A DNA stretch of 64,000 bases from Geobacillus genomosp. 3 (GCF_000445995.2 NC_022080.4:2080001-2144000), one strand, 5' to 3'. Shown: positions 45,560-56,034, counted from the stretch's first letter. Translations and numbers: made by a program. The notes: generated by a model not told the origin, from the sequence alone.

Positions 45560-46366
45560 TTAGCGCGAAGAACACGGCGCGTGAAGCGGCGCGGCGAGCG
45601 AACGGGCATAGGCGGCAAACTCGGCGAGGGCCGCTTCCTTTTCTTCCGGCGCCAACAGACGTTCAGCAAGCCGTTCCACTTTTTGGACGAGCGCGCTGCC
45701 GACGATGACGCCGTCACACACCTCTTTCAGCATGGCCACTTGTTTCGGTGTCGAAATGCCAAATCCGACGGCGACCGGAACGCGGCTATGCCGTTTTACT
45801 TCCTCTAGGAAATCGCCGAGCGATTCCGGCAATGTCTCGCGTACGCCGGTGACGCCAAGCGAGGAAACGCAATACAAAAACCCTTGCGCCGCTGAGGCGA
45901 TCCGCTCGATCCGCTGCTTTGACGTCGGGGCGACGAGCGAAATAAGCGGAAGGCCGAACCGCTCGCCAAGCGCCCGGAGCGGGCCGCTCTCCTCAAACGG
46001 CAAATCGGGAATGAGCACGCCGTCGGCGCCATTTTCCCGCGCTAAAGCAAAAAAGGGTTCTTCTCCTAATTGTAACACAGGATTGTAATACGTAAAGAGA
46101 ATAATCGGAATGGTTACCCCTTTTTTTCGCATCTCGGCGACAAGCCGAATGGCTTTCGGCAGCGTCATGTTCCCGGCGAGCGCCCTTGCGGCGGCGCGCT
46201 GGATCGTCGGCCCGTCGGCGAGCGGATCGGAATACGGCACGCCAAGTTCCAAAACGTCAGCGCCGGCGTCTTGCAGCGCCAAAGCGAGGTCAACGGTCAA
46301 GTCGGCGGACGGGTCCCCGGCAACGATAAACGGGATAAACAGCGGTCGATCAGCGGGCAGTTGCAA
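45560..46366 (-). CDS. trpA: Tryptophan synthase alpha chain
   Basis: Cleaves indole-3-glycerol phosphate to indole for TrpB. TIM barrel with [15 protein letters not shown] (catalytic Glu and Asp), [10 protein letters not shown] and [11 protein letters not shown]. The TTG at 46366, 8 nt after AAGGAAGG, gives 268 residues, the family length; a GTG 9 nt upstream overlaps the ribosome site. It overlaps trpB by 17 nt. Confidence 0.95.
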   Translation of the reverse strand: MQLPADRPLFIPFIVAGDPSADLTVDLALALQDAGADVLELGVPYSDPLADGPTIQRAAARALAGNMTLPKAIRLVAEMRKKGVTIPIILFTYYNPVLQLGEEPFFALARENGADGVLIPDLPFEESGPLRALGERFGLPLISLVAPTSKQRIERIASAAQGFLYCVSSLGVTGVRETLPESLGDFLEEVKRHSRVPVAVGFGISTPKQVAMLKEVCDGVIVGSALVQKVERLAERLLAPEEKEAALAEFAAYARSLAAPLHAPCSSR

Positions 46367-47567
46367 TGTCTTCACCTTCCTTCGCACCGAGATGGCGCAT
46401 CATCGTTTGCACGTCTTTATCGCCGCGGCCGGACAGGCAAATGAGCACCGTTTCATCCGGCGACATCCCTCGGGCGAGCTCGACGGCTTTCGCCACGGCA
46501 TGGGCTGATTCGATGGCCGGAATGATGCCTTCGGTTTGCGCCAGCAGCTGAAACGCAGCGACCGCTTCCGCATCAGTCACGCTTTCATAGCAAACGCGGC
46601 CGATGCTCGCTAAATACGCATGTTCCGGGCCGACGCCGGGGTAGTCGAGGCCGGCCGAGATCGAATACGGCTCGACAATTTGCCCGTATTCGTCCTGCAA
46701 CAAGTATGTCATCGCCCCGTGGATGACGCCTTTTGTTCCTTTCGTAATCGTCGCCGCATGGTGCGGGGTGTCAACACCTTTGCCGGCCGCTTCCACGCCG
46801 ACGAGACGGACGTCATCTTGCAAAAACGGATAAAACATGCCGATGGCGTTGCTGCCGCCGCCAACGCAAGCGACAACGACATCCGGCAGACGCCCTTCGC
46901 GGGCGAGAAACTGTTCTTTTGCCTCATCGCCAATGATGCGCTGAAACTCGCGCACCATTTTCGGGTACGGATGCGGACCGACCACCGAGCCGATCATGTA
47001 AAAATGGTCGTCGCAATGGGCGACCCAATAGCGAATCGCCTCATTCGTCGCATCTTTTAACGTCCGGTTGCCGCTTAACACCGGTACGACTTCGGCGCCG
47101 AGCAGCTTCATGCGAAAGACGTTCAACTCTTGCCGCTGAATGTCCTCTTCCCCCATAAAGACGATGCAGTCCATGCCGAAATGGGCCGCCACGGTCGCAG
47201 CCGCCACTCCATGCTGACCGGCGCCGGTTTCGGCGATCAGCTTTTTCTTGCCCATCCGTTTCGCCAAAAGCGCCTGACCGATGGCGTTGTTAATTTTATG
47301 GGCGCCGGTATGGTTTAAATCTTCGCGCTTTAAATAAATTTTCGCGCCGCCGAGCTGCCGTGTCAAATTCGGCGCAAACGTCAGCGGGGTCGGCCGTCCG
47401 GAGTAATGCTGCAAAATATGAATATATTCCTGCCTGAACGACTCATCAGCGAGCGCTTTGTCCAGTTCGGTTTCAATTTCCTCAAGCGGAAGCATGAGCG
47501 TCTCCGGGACAAACTTGCCGCCGAAATCACCAAATCGGCCGCGCTCATTCGGAACGTGTTCCATCAT
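46350..47567 (-). CDS. trpB: Tryptophan synthase beta chain
   Basis: PLP enzyme joining indole and serine; 405 residues. [13 protein letters not shown] near the start, PLP lysine in [16 protein letters not shown], phosphate-binding [10 protein letters not shown], and [12 protein letters not shown]. Two adjacent ATGs (47567, 47564) follow AAGGTGG; I use the first. A 132-nt non-coding spacer with a palindrome separates it from trpF, unlike the tight junctions elsewhere in the operon. Confidence 0.96.
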   Translation of the reverse strand: MMEHVPNERGRFGDFGGKFVPETLMLPLEEIETELDKALADESFRQEYIHILQHYSGRPTPLTFAPNLTRQLGGAKIYLKREDLNHTGAHKINNAIGQALLAKRMGKKKLIAETGAGQHGVAAATVAAHFGMDCIVFMGEEDIQRQELNVFRMKLLGAEVVPVLSGNRTLKDATNEAIRYWVAHCDDHFYMIGSVVGPHPYPKMVREFQRIIGDEAKEQFLAREGRLPDVVVACVGGGSNAIGMFYPFLQDDVRLVGVEAAGKGVDTPHHAATITKGTKGVIHGAMTYLLQDEYGQIVEPYSISAGLDYPGVGPEHAYLASIGRVCYESVTDAEAVAAFQLLAQTEGIIPAIESAHAVAKAVELARGMSPDETVLICLSGRGDKDVQTMMRHLGAKEGEDIATAR

Positions 47568-47699
47568 CAAAGCCACCTTCTTTTTCCGAGAATCAACATA
47601 ATATTGCGCAATATTGCGCATTCAGGGCGGAGGAAGGGCGGCATGTGCTTGTCCGTTGGCGGTGCAGCGTCGCTGCGCCGCCGAGGCACGTCACACCTT
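47568..47699 (-). other. Palindrome-rich spacer inside the trp operon
   Basis: 132 nt between trpF and trpB. It holds AATATTGCGCAATATT (47600-47615), a perfect 16-bp palindrome containing part of a tandem ATATTGCGCA repeat, and a hairpin of GGCGGTGCAGC (47658-47668) with GCTGCGCCGCC (47672-47682). No gene is visible. Neither hairpin is followed by a T-run on the minus strand. Confidence 0.7.
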
Positions 47700-48362
47700 T
47701 TAACGCCCTTCCCATGCTGTTTCTTGAGAACATTGTTTGATTTTTGCTTCAATCTGCTTCATCTTGGCCGGGTCTTTGCGCCCGTCCGTTTCAATGCCGC
47801 TGCTAATGTCGATGCCGGTGGGACGATAGGCGAGCAGCCGTTCGACATTGTCCGGCGTGATGCCGCCGGCGATAAAGCACGGCACGCCTTGGCGCGCCGC
47901 CTCTTCCAAATAGCGCGGCACCGCCTCCCAGTCAAAGGAGACACCTGTCCCTCCCCACGCGCCGGCGACGCGACTGTCGACAACGTAGCCGTCAACAATT
48001 CCGGCGTATTGCCGCATGGCGTCAAGCGCCCCGCTGCCGTGATGAATCGCCTTCCAAGCCGGCAGGCCGGTCACCTCTTTGACCGCTTGCAGCTCCGCTG
48101 GCGTTTCCCGGCCATGGCATTGGATGATATGAAGCGGCACGGCAGCGGCCACAGCAGCGATTTGCTCCGCCGCGGCATTGACGAACACTCCAACAAGCTG
48201 TTTGCCGCCAAGCGGCGCTGACGCCAGCCAGCGCCTCACCTCCTCAGGCGAAACGTTCCGCTTGCTTTCAGCGAAAATAAAGCCAAGATAATCAGCTCCA
48301 CTCGCGAGCGCGATTTGCACATCATCTGCCGAGCGGTTGCCGCAATATTTAAGCCGGACCAT
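47700..48362 (-). CDS. trpF: Phosphoribosylanthranilate isomerase
   Basis: Amadori rearrangement in tryptophan synthesis; 220-residue TIM barrel. VRLKYCGNRSADDV at the N-terminus (catalytic Cys7-type), GVFVNAAAEQIA, and FIAGGITPDNV, GIDISSGIETDGRKDPAKM at the C-terminus. The ATG at 48362 lies in the trpC end (14-nt overlap) with GGAGAGG upstream. The C-terminus has an extra short tail. Confidence 0.94.
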   Translation of the reverse strand: MVRLKYCGNRSADDVQIALASGADYLGFIFAESKRNVSPEEVRRWLASAPLGGKQLVGVFVNAAAEQIAAVAAAVPLHIIQCHGRETPAELQAVKEVTGLPAWKAIHHGSGALDAMRQYAGIVDGYVVDSRVAGAWGGTGVSFDWEAVPRYLEEAARQGVPCFIAGGITPDNVERLLAYRPTGIDISSGIETDGRKDPAKMKQIEAKIKQCSQETAWEGR

Positions 48363-49125
48363 TGCCATCATCCTCTCCGAACAGCCGGTATACCGCCCGC
48401 TCAACATCGGCTTGGCGCATGAGCGACTCGCCGACAAGCATCGCCTGTGCCCCATATGAACGGACCGTCTGCACATCATTGTATGAACCGATCCCGCTTT
48501 CGCTGACGATGACGCACGACGGCGGAATGAGGGAAGCGAGTGTTTTTGTCGCCTCAAGTGTTGTAATAAACGTGTGCAAATCGCGGTTGTTAATGCCGAC
48601 TACTTCCGGCGTAAACCGATCTAACACGCGCTCTAGTGTCTCTTTCGCATGCACTTCTACTAAGCATTCAAGCCCGATGCTGTACGCCTCGTCGTAGAGC
48701 GCTTTGAGCGTTTCCGTCGGCAGCGCTTCGCCGATCAATAAAATCGCATCCGCCCCAAGCCGGGCGCTTTCTTCCACTTGCCGGCGGTCAATGATGAAAT
48801 CTTTGCGCAGCACCGGAATGTTTACGGTTTCTTTCACGAGGCGCAAATAGTCGCGGTGCCCTTGAAAATAGCGTTCATCCGTCAACACGCTGATCGCATC
48901 GGCCCCGGCGCGCTCGTACGCCTTAGCGATGGCCGCCGGATCAAAATCAGCGCGGATGAGACCTTTTGACGGCGACGCTTTTTTCACTTCAGCGATCAGG
49001 CCGAGCGCCCGCCGCGGCCGGCGTAGCGCCGCGGCAAACGGACGACGCTTCGGCTCCGGCAACGGTTCAGGCATGGTCAACGTTTCCATCTCTTCCCGTT
49101 TGGTTGCTAAAATTTGCTCAAGCAC
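48349..49125 (-). CDS. trpC: Indole-3-glycerol phosphate synthase
   Basis: Ring closure step of tryptophan synthesis; 258-residue TIM barrel. AEVKKASPSKGLIRADFDP, VLRKDFIID, LVEVHAKETLERVL and VSESGIGSYNDVQ are visible. GTG start at 49125 overlaps the trpD end by 8 nt. Confidence 0.95.
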   Translation of the reverse strand: MLEQILATKREEMETLTMPEPLPEPKRRPFAAALRRPRRALGLIAEVKKASPSKGLIRADFDPAAIAKAYERAGADAISVLTDERYFQGHRDYLRLVKETVNIPVLRKDFIIDRRQVEESARLGADAILLIGEALPTETLKALYDEAYSIGLECLVEVHAKETLERVLDRFTPEVVGINNRDLHTFITTLEATKTLASLIPPSCVIVSESGIGSYNDVQTVRSYGAQAMLVGESLMRQADVERAVYRLFGEDDGNGPA

Positions 49126-50137
49126 CGTGGATCACTTCCTTTACACGCAGACGCTGCAGCTGTTCGTACGCCGTTTTGGACAAAATGGCGTCCTTCGCCA
49201 TCGCCACCCCATCGGCGATCGTCCCGGCCTTGCCGGCCGCGTACAAGGCGACGCCGGCGTTTAAGGCGACGATATTCATGGCGCTCGCCGGCGCCGTTGC
49301 GGTCATGACCGCTTCAAGCAATGCGGCGCTTTCTTCCGGATTACGCACTTGCACATCAGCGAGCTCACCGCGCGGCAACCCGACTTCTTCCGGTGTGATC
49401 ACAAAGCGGCGGATCTCCCCACCTTTCAACTCAACAACATCGGTTTCTGCAGCAATGCTGCACTCATCAAGCCCGTCGCGGCCGGTGACGAACAGCACAT
49501 GTTCCGAACCGAGACGGCGCATCGTTTCCGCCAATTTCTCGGCGTAGCGGGTCGAATAGACACCGACGACTTGCCGCTTGCAACGCGCCGGATTGGCGAG
49601 CGGACCGATCAAGTTAAAAACGGTGCGAAAGCCGATTTCTTTTCGCGGCCCGCTGGCATGTTTCATGGCTGCATGATACAAGGGGGCGAACAAAAACGTT
49701 AACCCTTTCGTTTCCAACGCCTGTTTGGCAGCGTCCGGCGACGATTGAATGTCAATGCCGAGCCGCTCAAGCACGTCAGCGCTGCCGCTTTTTGACGAGA
49801 CAGCGCGGTTGCCGTGTTTGGCAACTTTGACGCCGAGCGAGGAAATAACGATCGCCGCGGCTGTTGAAACGTTGAACGTCGCCGCTCCGTCGCCGCCTGT
49901 GCCACACGTGTCAATCACATCATTGCCGACATCAATCGCCATCATCCGGTCACGCATTGCCCGCACAAACCCTGTCAGTTCATCGATTGTCTCCCCACGC
50001 AGGCGCAGCATCGACAACAAACTCGCGATTTGGCTGTCTGTCGCCTCTCCATCCATGACGGCGGCCATCGCCTCATATGCTTCTTCTTCTGTCAACGTTT
50101 TCCCTTCTGCACATTTGGAAAGCAGCCGTTTTAACAT
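49118..50137 (-). CDS. trpD: Anthranilate phosphoribosyltransferase
   Basis: Transfers phosphoribose to anthranilate; 339 residues. DTCGTGGDGAATFNVSTAAA (phosphoribosyl-pyrophosphate site), KHGNRAVSSKSGSADVLE and GPLANPARCKRQVVGVYS motifs. Overlaps trpE by 7 nt at the 5' end. Confidence 0.95.
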   Translation of the reverse strand: MLKRLLSKCAEGKTLTEEEAYEAMAAVMDGEATDSQIASLLSMLRLRGETIDELTGFVRAMRDRMMAIDVGNDVIDTCGTGGDGAATFNVSTAAAIVISSLGVKVAKHGNRAVSSKSGSADVLERLGIDIQSSPDAAKQALETKGLTFLFAPLYHAAMKHASGPRKEIGFRTVFNLIGPLANPARCKRQVVGVYSTRYAEKLAETMRRLGSEHVLFVTGRDGLDECSIAAETDVVELKGGEIRRFVITPEEVGLPRGELADVQVRNPEESAALLEAVMTATAPASAMNIVALNAGVALYAAGKAGTIADGVAMAKDAILSKTAYEQLQRLRVKEVIHGA

Positions 50138-51657
50138 ACGATCCTCTCCCCTTTAGCCAATAATCGTTCCGCTTGTTCAATGGCGTTCATTAAGGCGCTT
50201 GCTTTATTGCGCGTCTCTTTCCACTCAAGTTCCGGGACGGAGTCGGCGACGATGCCGGCGCCGGCCTGCACGTATACATAGCCATCTTTGAGAACCGCCG
50301 TCCGAATGGCGATGCACGAATCAATATTGCCGTCAAAGCCGATGTACGCGATCGCCCCGGCGTACAACCCGCGGGCGGTCGGCTCAAGCTCTTGTAAAAT
50401 TTGCATTGCCCGCACTTTCGGTGCTCCGCTCACCGTCCCGGCCGGGAAAGCGGCGAGCAGCGCATCGATCGGGTGGACGTCATCATTGAGCTCGCCGACG
50501 ACTTTCGAAATTAAATGCATCACGTGGGAAAATTTTCCGATTTCCATTAAGACCGGCGTCTTGACAGTTCCATATTTTGCTACGCGGCCGATATCATTGC
50601 GTGCCAAATCGACGAGCATATAATGCTCGGCCCGTTCCTTCGGGTCATTGGACAGCTCATCGGCGAGCTTCTCGTCCTCTTCCGGCGACCGCCCGCGCCG
50701 CCTCGTTCCGGCGATCGGATCGATTTCAACACGTCGGTTGCGCACTTGGATGAGCTTTTCCGGAGAACTGCCGACAATTTCGATATCATCAAACCGGAAA
50801 TAAAACATGTATGGCGACGGATTAATATGGCGAAGCAGCCGATAGACGGCAAAGCCGCCCGCGCGAACCGGCATGCAAAAGCGCTGCGACAAGACCACTT
50901 GAAACACATCACCGGCCGCAATATACTGTTTTGCCGTTTCTACGTCTTGCAAAAATTGTTCTTTTTCATAATTTGACACAGCTTCGGCAAACGAGACGAT
51001 CCGCCCGGCTTCCCCCTCTGCCGGCAGCAGCGGCTGCTCGATTCGAGGGCGCACCGCCTTCGCCGCCAGTGCGGCGAGGCGTTGCTCGGCAGCGCGGTAC
51101 ATCTCTATTTTCTCATGCACCGTTTCATGACCCTTCAACCGGATATAATGGATGAGCGACAACTCACGCTTTTCGTGGTCAAAAGCGAACAGCGACTCAC
51201 AAAATACGAAATACCCGGCTTTCACAGCTAGATCGCGAGCACGATGACGGGGAACTTTTTCAATGGCGGAAATAAAGTCATAGCCTAAAAAGCCGACTGC
51301 ACCGCCCGTAAACGGCACCGTTTCGGCGAGCGGCTTGACGCGAAGCGTCTGCTCAACCGCTTGAAACGCCTCTTTCAACGTCGACGCCGCCATTTGCTCG
51401 TTTCCGTTTTCGTCTTTGAGCAAAAACGTTTCCCCTGTCTCGCTCTCAAGCGTCAAAAACGGCGCTACGCCGATAAACGAATAGCGCGCCCACGGCGACT
51501 CGTCATCTTTGCTTTCAAGCAAAAACACAGCCTCATCATGCAAGTTGGCAAATACTCCAAGCGGTTCAATAACATCGGCTAAAAATTTGCGCACAATCGG
51601 GATGGTGCGAAACTCGTTGGCATCCGCTAAAAAAGCGGCCAGCCTATCGATGGACAT
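50131..51657 (-). CDS. trpE: Anthranilate synthase component I
   Basis: Chorismate to anthranilate, with glutamine amidotransferase supplied by a separate gene not in this window (as in B. subtilis, where it lies in the folate operon). 508 residues. The Trp feedback element LLESKDDESPWARYSFIG near the N-terminus, PIAGTRRRGRSPEEDE, VDLARNDIGRV and FPAGTVSGAPKVRAM in the catalytic domain. ATG at 51657 after GGGGAGGAG. First gene after the TRAP-controlled leader. Confidence 0.96.
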   Translation of the reverse strand: MSIDRLAAFLADANEFRTIPIVRKFLADVIEPLGVFANLHDEAVFLLESKDDESPWARYSFIGVAPFLTLESETGETFLLKDENGNEQMAASTLKEAFQAVEQTLRVKPLAETVPFTGGAVGFLGYDFISAIEKVPRHRARDLAVKAGYFVFCESLFAFDHEKRELSLIHYIRLKGHETVHEKIEMYRAAEQRLAALAAKAVRPRIEQPLLPAEGEAGRIVSFAEAVSNYEKEQFLQDVETAKQYIAAGDVFQVVLSQRFCMPVRAGGFAVYRLLRHINPSPYMFYFRFDDIEIVGSSPEKLIQVRNRRVEIDPIAGTRRRGRSPEEDEKLADELSNDPKERAEHYMLVDLARNDIGRVAKYGTVKTPVLMEIGKFSHVMHLISKVVGELNDDVHPIDALLAAFPAGTVSGAPKVRAMQILQELEPTARGLYAGAIAYIGFDGNIDSCIAIRTAVLKDGYVYVQAGAGIVADSVPELEWKETRNKASALMNAIEQAERLLAKGERIVC

Positions 51658-51718
51658 CCCTTCTCCTCCCCTCATGATCAATGGGCGGAGAATGAGGGTT
51701 TATGAGGCGGAAATGGGG

Positions 51719-51751
51719 AAAGAAAACGCCCAAAGACAGCCGTCTTTGGGC
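51719..51751 (-). terminator. trp leader intrinsic terminator (attenuator)
   Basis: Minus strand GCCCAAAGAC pairs with GTCTTTGGGC around a 4-nt loop, followed by GTTTTCTTT. Lies between the TRAP site and trpE. Confidence 0.9.
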
Positions 51752-51776
51752 AGATGTCAGCGAATGGAAACCAACG

Positions 51777-51836
51777 CTCACCTCAGCTAAACTCGCTCAT
51801 TCTCATCTACCCTACACTCGTTCTCAGCTCTTGCTC
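51777..51836 (-). promoter_or_regulatory. TRAP binding site: twelve GAG/TAG triplets
   Basis: Read on the minus strand, GAG occurs at nine and TAG at three positions (TAG at plus 51787-51789, 51807-51809, 51812-51814) between 51836 and 51777. Gaps are 2-3 nt, except one 1-nt gap (51792-51794 and 51796-51798). This is the array bound by the TRAP 11-mer in tryptophan excess, which favours the downstream terminator. B. subtilis has eleven triplets, as I recall. Confidence 0.92.
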
Positions 51837-51838
51837 TG

Positions 51839-51873
51839 CTTCTTCCAGCCCCATCCGTCGGCGGGCAAAGAAG
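51839..51873 (-). promoter_or_regulatory. trp leader 5' stem-loop
   Basis: Near the expected transcript 5' end, CTTCTT plus GCCC pairs with GGGC plus AAGAAG (minus strand). B. subtilis has a comparable 5' stem-loop that assists TRAP binding. Confidence 0.6.
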
Positions 51874-51881
51874 TTATTTTA

Positions 51882-51911
51882 ACTATATTACATTTCTGTT
51901 TTTTTTGTCAA
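51882..51911 (-). promoter_or_regulatory. trp operon promoter inside the aroH 3' end
   Basis: Minus strand TTGACA (51911-51906), 18-nt spacer, TATAGT (51887-51882). The -35 is within the last aroH codons, as in B. subtilis. Confidence 0.85.
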
Positions 51912-52268
51912 CGATAAATCCGGGCGCAGCACGGCCGCATCCTTTAAGTACACATGGCAAATCTCCTCTTGCTTTTTCTCTGTCGCCACCGTCATCATGA
52001 CGCGAATGCAGCGCGGCAATGAGCCGGGCACCGGAATTTCTCTTGTGCACATGACCGGCACGTACGTCCAGCCGTCAATCCGGCGCAGCGCTTGCGCCGG
52101 AAACGCGGCGGTGATGTCATCGGTAACGGAAATGAGCACAAACGAAACGTCGTCGGCGACGACCCCGTTCGCCTGAATCATTTCGCGCACGAGCGCTTCC
52201 GTTGCGGCCACAATCTCTTCAGCCTCATTTCGCTCAACCGTAATTGCTCCGCGAATGCCGCGAATCAT
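51888..52268 (-). CDS. aroH: Chorismate mutase (AroH type)
   Basis: Chorismate to prephenate; trimeric AroH fold, 126 residues. [20 protein letters not shown] at the N-terminus (catalytic Arg7 position), [20 protein letters not shown], and [23 protein letters not shown] at 52268 with GGGGGGAGG upstream; overlaps the aroB stop by 4 nt. Its 3' end carries the trp promoter. Confidence 0.95.
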   Translation of the reverse strand: MIRGIRGAITVERNEAEEIVAATEALVREMIQANGVVADDVSFVLISVTDDITAAFPAQALRRIDGWTYVPVMCTREIPVPGSLPRCIRVMMTVATEKKQEEICHVYLKDAAVLRPDLSLTKKTEM

Positions 52269-53368
52269 CGTCCTCCCCCCTGTCCGGCAAACTTCTCCAA
52301 CCACGCGAGCAGCTTGTCGTCTTCGAGTTCCACGACTTCGACATCGCCGATCTCGCGCAAGAGCACCATTCGCACCGTCCCGGCGTACGCTTTTTTGTCG
52401 CCTTTCATTTTCTCAAGCAGCCGGCCGGCTTCCACCGTTGCCGGCAGCGACACCGGAAACCCGTACCCGGCAAACCAGTCGGCGAAGCGGTGCTCGGCAA
52501 ACGAGCGGCCATAAAGCCGTTCGCTGACAAACACGGCAAACAGCATGCCGATCGCAACCGCCTCGCCGTGCGTAAGCGTGCCGTAGCCGAGTTCACTTTC
52601 AAGCGCATGACCGAGCGTATGGCCGAAATTCAAATGGGCGCGCACCCCGGTTTCTTTTTCATCTTCGCGCACGACGGACGCCTTAATGTCGATGCCTTTT
52701 TCAATGCAGTAAGCGAGTTTCTCCCCTTGCAAATCGGCGAGCGTCTTCACTTCCGCCCGCAGCCAGTCGTAAAAGCGGCGGTCGCGGATGAGCGCATGCT
52801 TGATGACTTCGGCAAATCCCGACCGGAGCTCGCGCTCAGGCAGCGTGCGCAAAAAAGCCGTATCATACACAACCGCTTCCGGTTGATGGAAGGCGCCGAT
52901 CATATTTTTGCCAAGCGGATGGTTGATCGCTACTTTGCCGCCGACGGCGCTGTCATGAGCCAAAAGTGTCGTCGGCATTTGAATGTATCGGATGCCGCGC
53001 ATATAAGTGGCCGCGACAAAGCCGGCTAAATCGCCGACGACGCCGCCGCCAAGCGCAATCATGACCGAGCGGCGGTCAAGGCCGCACTGAAGCGCCGCCG
53101 TCTGGCAGGCGTAATAGTTGTCAAACGACTTCGCCGCCTCGCCGCTTGGAATGATGTAGGCGTACACGTCATAATCAGCGGCGGCAAGCATGGCACGCAC
53201 CTCATCCAAATAAAGAGGCGCCACTGCATCGTCGGTGACAATAAACAGTTTCGTCCCCGGCGGGCAGGCAAGCGCCCGAAGGAGGCGCGGCAATGCGCGG
53301 GCCGCCCCGTCGCCTAAAAGGAGCGGATATTGCTTTGTTGCCGTTTCAATCGTCCGTTCGATCATCAT
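52265..53368 (-). CDS. aroB: 3-dehydroquinate synthase
   Basis: NAD- and metal-dependent second step of the shikimate pathway; 367 residues. [53 protein letters not shown], and [21 protein letters not shown] (metal ligands Glu, His, His). Two ATGs follow AAGGGAG; the first overlaps the aroC stop (TAATG). Confidence 0.96.
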   Translation of the reverse strand: MMIERTIETATKQYPLLLGDGAARALPRLLRALACPPGTKLFIVTDDAVAPLYLDEVRAMLAAADYDVYAYIIPSGEAAKSFDNYYACQTAALQCGLDRRSVMIALGGGVVGDLAGFVAATYMRGIRYIQMPTTLLAHDSAVGGKVAINHPLGKNMIGAFHQPEAVVYDTAFLRTLPERELRSGFAEVIKHALIRDRRFYDWLRAEVKTLADLQGEKLAYCIEKGIDIKASVVREDEKETGVRAHLNFGHTLGHALESELGYGTLTHGEAVAIGMLFAVFVSERLYGRSFAEHRFADWFAGYGFPVSLPATVEAGRLLEKMKGDKKAYAGTVRMVLLREIGDVEVVELEDDKLLAWLEKFAGQGGGR

Positions 53369-54534
53369 TAAAACTCCCTTGCGTAGCGGCGGGCGCGCTC
53401 AATGTTTTCTTTGATCAAGTCGATCCGGTCTTGCCCGAACTGACTGACGATCGCTGCCGCCACTTCCCAGGCGACGACCGCCTCAGCGACGACGCTCGCC
53501 GCCGGCACCGCGCAGCTGTCCGAGCGCTCAATGCTCGCCGTAAACGGTTCTTTCGTGTCGATGTCGACGCTCTCAAGCGGCTTGTACAACGTCGGAATCG
53601 GCTTCATCACCCCGCGCACGACGATTGGCATCCCGGTCGTCATCCCGCCTTCAAAGCCGCCCGCCCGATTCGTCCGGCGCGAAAAACCTTGGTCCGGGCT
53701 CCAAATAATTTCATCGTGCACTTCGCTTCCCGGGCGATGCGCCGCTTCAAATCCGATTCCGAACTCGACGCCTTTAAAGGCGTTAATGCTGACGATGGCC
53801 GCAGCGATTTTCGCATCGAGCTTCCGGTCGTAATGGACGTAGCTGCCGACCCCGGCCGGAACGCCTTCGACGATCACTTCAACGATGCCGCCGATCGAAT
53901 CGCCGTTTTTCTTCGCCAAATCGATTGCTTCCATCATTTTTTGCCCCGCCTCGGCATCAAAACAGCGCACCGGTGATTCCTCCGTCACTGCCTGCAATTC
54001 ATCAAGCGAGCGGTAATCAAGCTTCTCGGCGCGCACCCCGCCGATTTCTAGCACATGTCCGGCGACGCGGATGCCGACCTCTTCCAAAATGCGTTTCGCC
54101 ACCGCTCCGGCGGCTACGCGCACCGTCGTTTCCCTTGCTGACGAGCGCTCGAGCACATTGCGCATATCGCGATGCCCGTATTTCAAAGCCCCGTTTAAAT
54201 CAGCGTGGCCCGGGCGCGGGCGCGTCACTTTCCGCTTTACTTCCGTCTCGTCATCAATCGGCCCGACGGCCATAATCGTTTGCCAATGTTGAAAATCGCG
54301 GTTCTCGACAACGAGGGCAATCGGCGAGCCGAGCGTTTGGCCGTGCCGGACGCCGCCGACGATTTTGACCTCATCTTTTTCAATTTGCATGCGCCGGCCG
54401 CGCCCATACCCTTTCTGTCGACGCGCCAGCTCTTTATTAATATGCTCAGCCCGAAGCTCGAGCCCGGCCGGCACCCCCTCCAAAATAGCCGTCAATTGCG
54501 GCCCGTGCGACTCCCCTGCCGTCAAATAACGCAT
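53368..54534 (-). CDS. aroC: Chorismate synthase
   Basis: Last shikimate step, needs reduced FMN; 388 residues (aroF in B. subtilis). [20 protein letters not shown] (catalytic His in GESHG), [38 protein letters not shown] and [22 protein letters not shown] upstream of the ATG. First gene of the supraoperon, after an AT-rich gap and the cheR terminator. Confidence 0.96.
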   Translation of the reverse strand: MRYLTAGESHGPQLTAILEGVPAGLELRAEHINKELARRQKGYGRGRRMQIEKDEVKIVGGVRHGQTLGSPIALVVENRDFQHWQTIMAVGPIDDETEVKRKVTRPRPGHADLNGALKYGHRDMRNVLERSSARETTVRVAAGAVAKRILEEVGIRVAGHVLEIGGVRAEKLDYRSLDELQAVTEESPVRCFDAEAGQKMMEAIDLAKKNGDSIGGIVEVIVEGVPAGVGSYVHYDRKLDAKIAAAIVSINAFKGVEFGIGFEAAHRPGSEVHDEIIWSPDQGFSRRTNRAGGFEGGMTTGMPIVVRGVMKPIPTLYKPLESVDIDTKEPFTASIERSDSCAVPAASVVAEAVVAWEVAAAIVSQFGQDRIDLIKENIERARRYAREF

Positions 54535-54610
54535 GTGTGTCTCTCCCTTCAGTTCTTTAACGCGTTTATGTAAAAATATATCATAAATTTAAAAAATGAA
54601 AATAGTTTCT

Positions 54611-54635
54611 GTAAAAAAAGGCGGGAAACCCGCTA
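54611..54635 (-). terminator. cheR terminator
   Basis: GCGGG and CCCGC around 3 nt, touching the cheR stop codon, followed by CTTTTTTTA on the minus strand. Confidence 0.75.
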
Positions 54636-55403
54636 TTTTCTCCGGTAAAAAAACGTTTCCTCGACTTCAAACCCATAGAGACCGGGATTGAAAATTTGCT
54701 CCGTGCTGCCGACAAACAGCACGCCGCCCGGCCGAAGCGCATCATGGAATTTTTGGTACAGCCCCCGTTTCGCCTCTTCGGTGAAATAAATGAGCACATT
54801 GCGGCAAACGATCAAATCCAATCGTTGCGGAAACGGATCGGCGAGCAAATTATGCTTTTGGAACGTGACCGTTTGTTTGATCTTTTCATCTATTTTATAA
54901 TACTGCCCGTCTTTCGTAAAAAACTTTTTTCTCATCTCCTCCGGCAGCTCGGCGAGCGACCGTTCGCTGTACAGTCCGAAGCGTGCACGGGCGAGCGCAT
55001 TTTCGTCAATGTCGGTCGCCAACACCGACACACGGTGAAGCGGCACGTGTTTCGCAAGCACCATCGCGAGCGTATACGGCTCCTCGCCGGTTGAGCAGGC
55101 GGCGCTCCATACTTTTGGGCGCGGATTTTCCGCCAACAGCCGCGGCAAAATGATGCGCTCGAGCACCTCCCACCGTTTGGCATTGCGGTAAAATTCGGAT
55201 ACGTTAATGGTCATCCGATCTAAACATTCATGCCATAGCTCCGGATTTTTTTCCATCGCGGCGAACAGCTCAGCAAAACTGCTCATCCCCTTTTTTGTAT
55301 ACAGCGACGCCAGCCGCCGCTTCATTTGCGCCTCTTTGTACAGTGAAAGATCGATACCGGTTTTTCGCTTCACTTTCGCCATAAATTGCGCATAATCATC
55401 CAT
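54633..55403 (-). CDS. cheR: Chemotaxis protein methyltransferase
   Basis: S-adenosylmethionine-dependent methylation of glutamates on chemoreceptors; 256 residues, the B. subtilis length. An N-terminal helical domain (about 1-80) includes [20 protein letters not shown]. The methyltransferase core has [37 protein letters not shown] and [15 protein letters not shown] at 55403 with GGGAGAGGG 9 nt upstream. Confidence 0.95.
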   Translation of the reverse strand: MDDYAQFMAKVKRKTGIDLSLYKEAQMKRRLASLYTKKGMSSFAELFAAMEKNPELWHECLDRMTINVSEFYRNAKRWEVLERIILPRLLAENPRPKVWSAACSTGEEPYTLAMVLAKHVPLHRVSVLATDIDENALARARFGLYSERSLAELPEEMRKKFFTKDGQYYKIDEKIKQTVTFQKHNLLADPFPQRLDLIVCRNVLIYFTEEAKRGLYQKFHDALRPGGVLFVGSTEQIFNPGLYGFEVEETFFYRRK

Positions 55404-55451
55404 CACCGTTGTCCCTCTCCCGTTCATCATGTCATCTTGCTCTATAAAATG

Positions 55452-55481
55452 GCAAAAACCGGCCAGATTGTGGCCGGTCTT
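55452..55481 (-). terminator. ndk terminator
   Basis: CCGGCC and GGCCGG around 7 nt, then TTTTTGCC on the minus strand. Confidence 0.85.
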
Positions 55482-55486
55482 CGCAA

Positions 55487-55936
55487 TTAATATAGCCATT
55501 CGTTCATCAGTTTCGTATACGTAACGAGTTCTTCTTCTTTGAAGAACAAGTTGATTTCGCGCTCCGCGCTTTGCGGCGAGTCGGAACCGTGAATGACGTT
55601 TTTGCCGACCGTCAAGCCGAAGTCGCCGCGGATCGTGCCTGGTGCGGCGTCTTGCGGGTTCGTTTTCCCCATCATTTGCCGGGCGGCGGCGATCACGTTT
55701 TCACCTTCCCACACCATCGCAAACACCGGCCCCGATGTAATAAAATCAACTAGCTCGCCGAAAAACGGGCGCTCTTTATGTTCGGCGTAATGCTGTTCAG
55801 CCAGATCGCGCGACACTTGCATCAGCTTTGCGCCGACAAGCTGAAAGCCCTTTTTTTCAAAGCGGGAGACAATTTCGCCGATCAAATTGCGCTGAACCCC
55901 GTCTGGCTTTACCATTAAAAATGTCCGTTCTGTCAT
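55487..55936 (-). CDS. ndk: Nucleoside diphosphate kinase
   Basis: Equilibrates NTP pools by ping-pong phosphotransfer. 149 residues, with catalytic H116 in NVIHGSDS and [18 protein letters not shown] at the N-terminus. ATG at 55936 with GGTGGAGAG upstream. Own promoter and terminator. Confidence 0.97.
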   Translation of the reverse strand: MTERTFLMVKPDGVQRNLIGEIVSRFEKKGFQLVGAKLMQVSRDLAEQHYAEHKERPFFGELVDFITSGPVFAMVWEGENVIAAARQMMGKTNPQDAAPGTIRGDFGLTVGKNVIHGSDSPQSAEREINLFFKEEELVTYTKLMNEWLY

Positions 55937-55988
55937 TGACTCTCCACCCCTACTGTCGTATGTACGAGGAAACGGGTTCCCCTTCACC

Positions 55989-56017
55989 ATAGTATCATTG
56001 TTTCACGCCATTGGCAA
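55989..56017 (-). promoter_or_regulatory. ndk promoter
   Basis: Minus strand TTGCCA (56017-56012), 17 nt, TACTAT (55994-55989). Confidence 0.72.
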
Positions 56018-56034
56018 CAATGTCCTTGAAAGCG

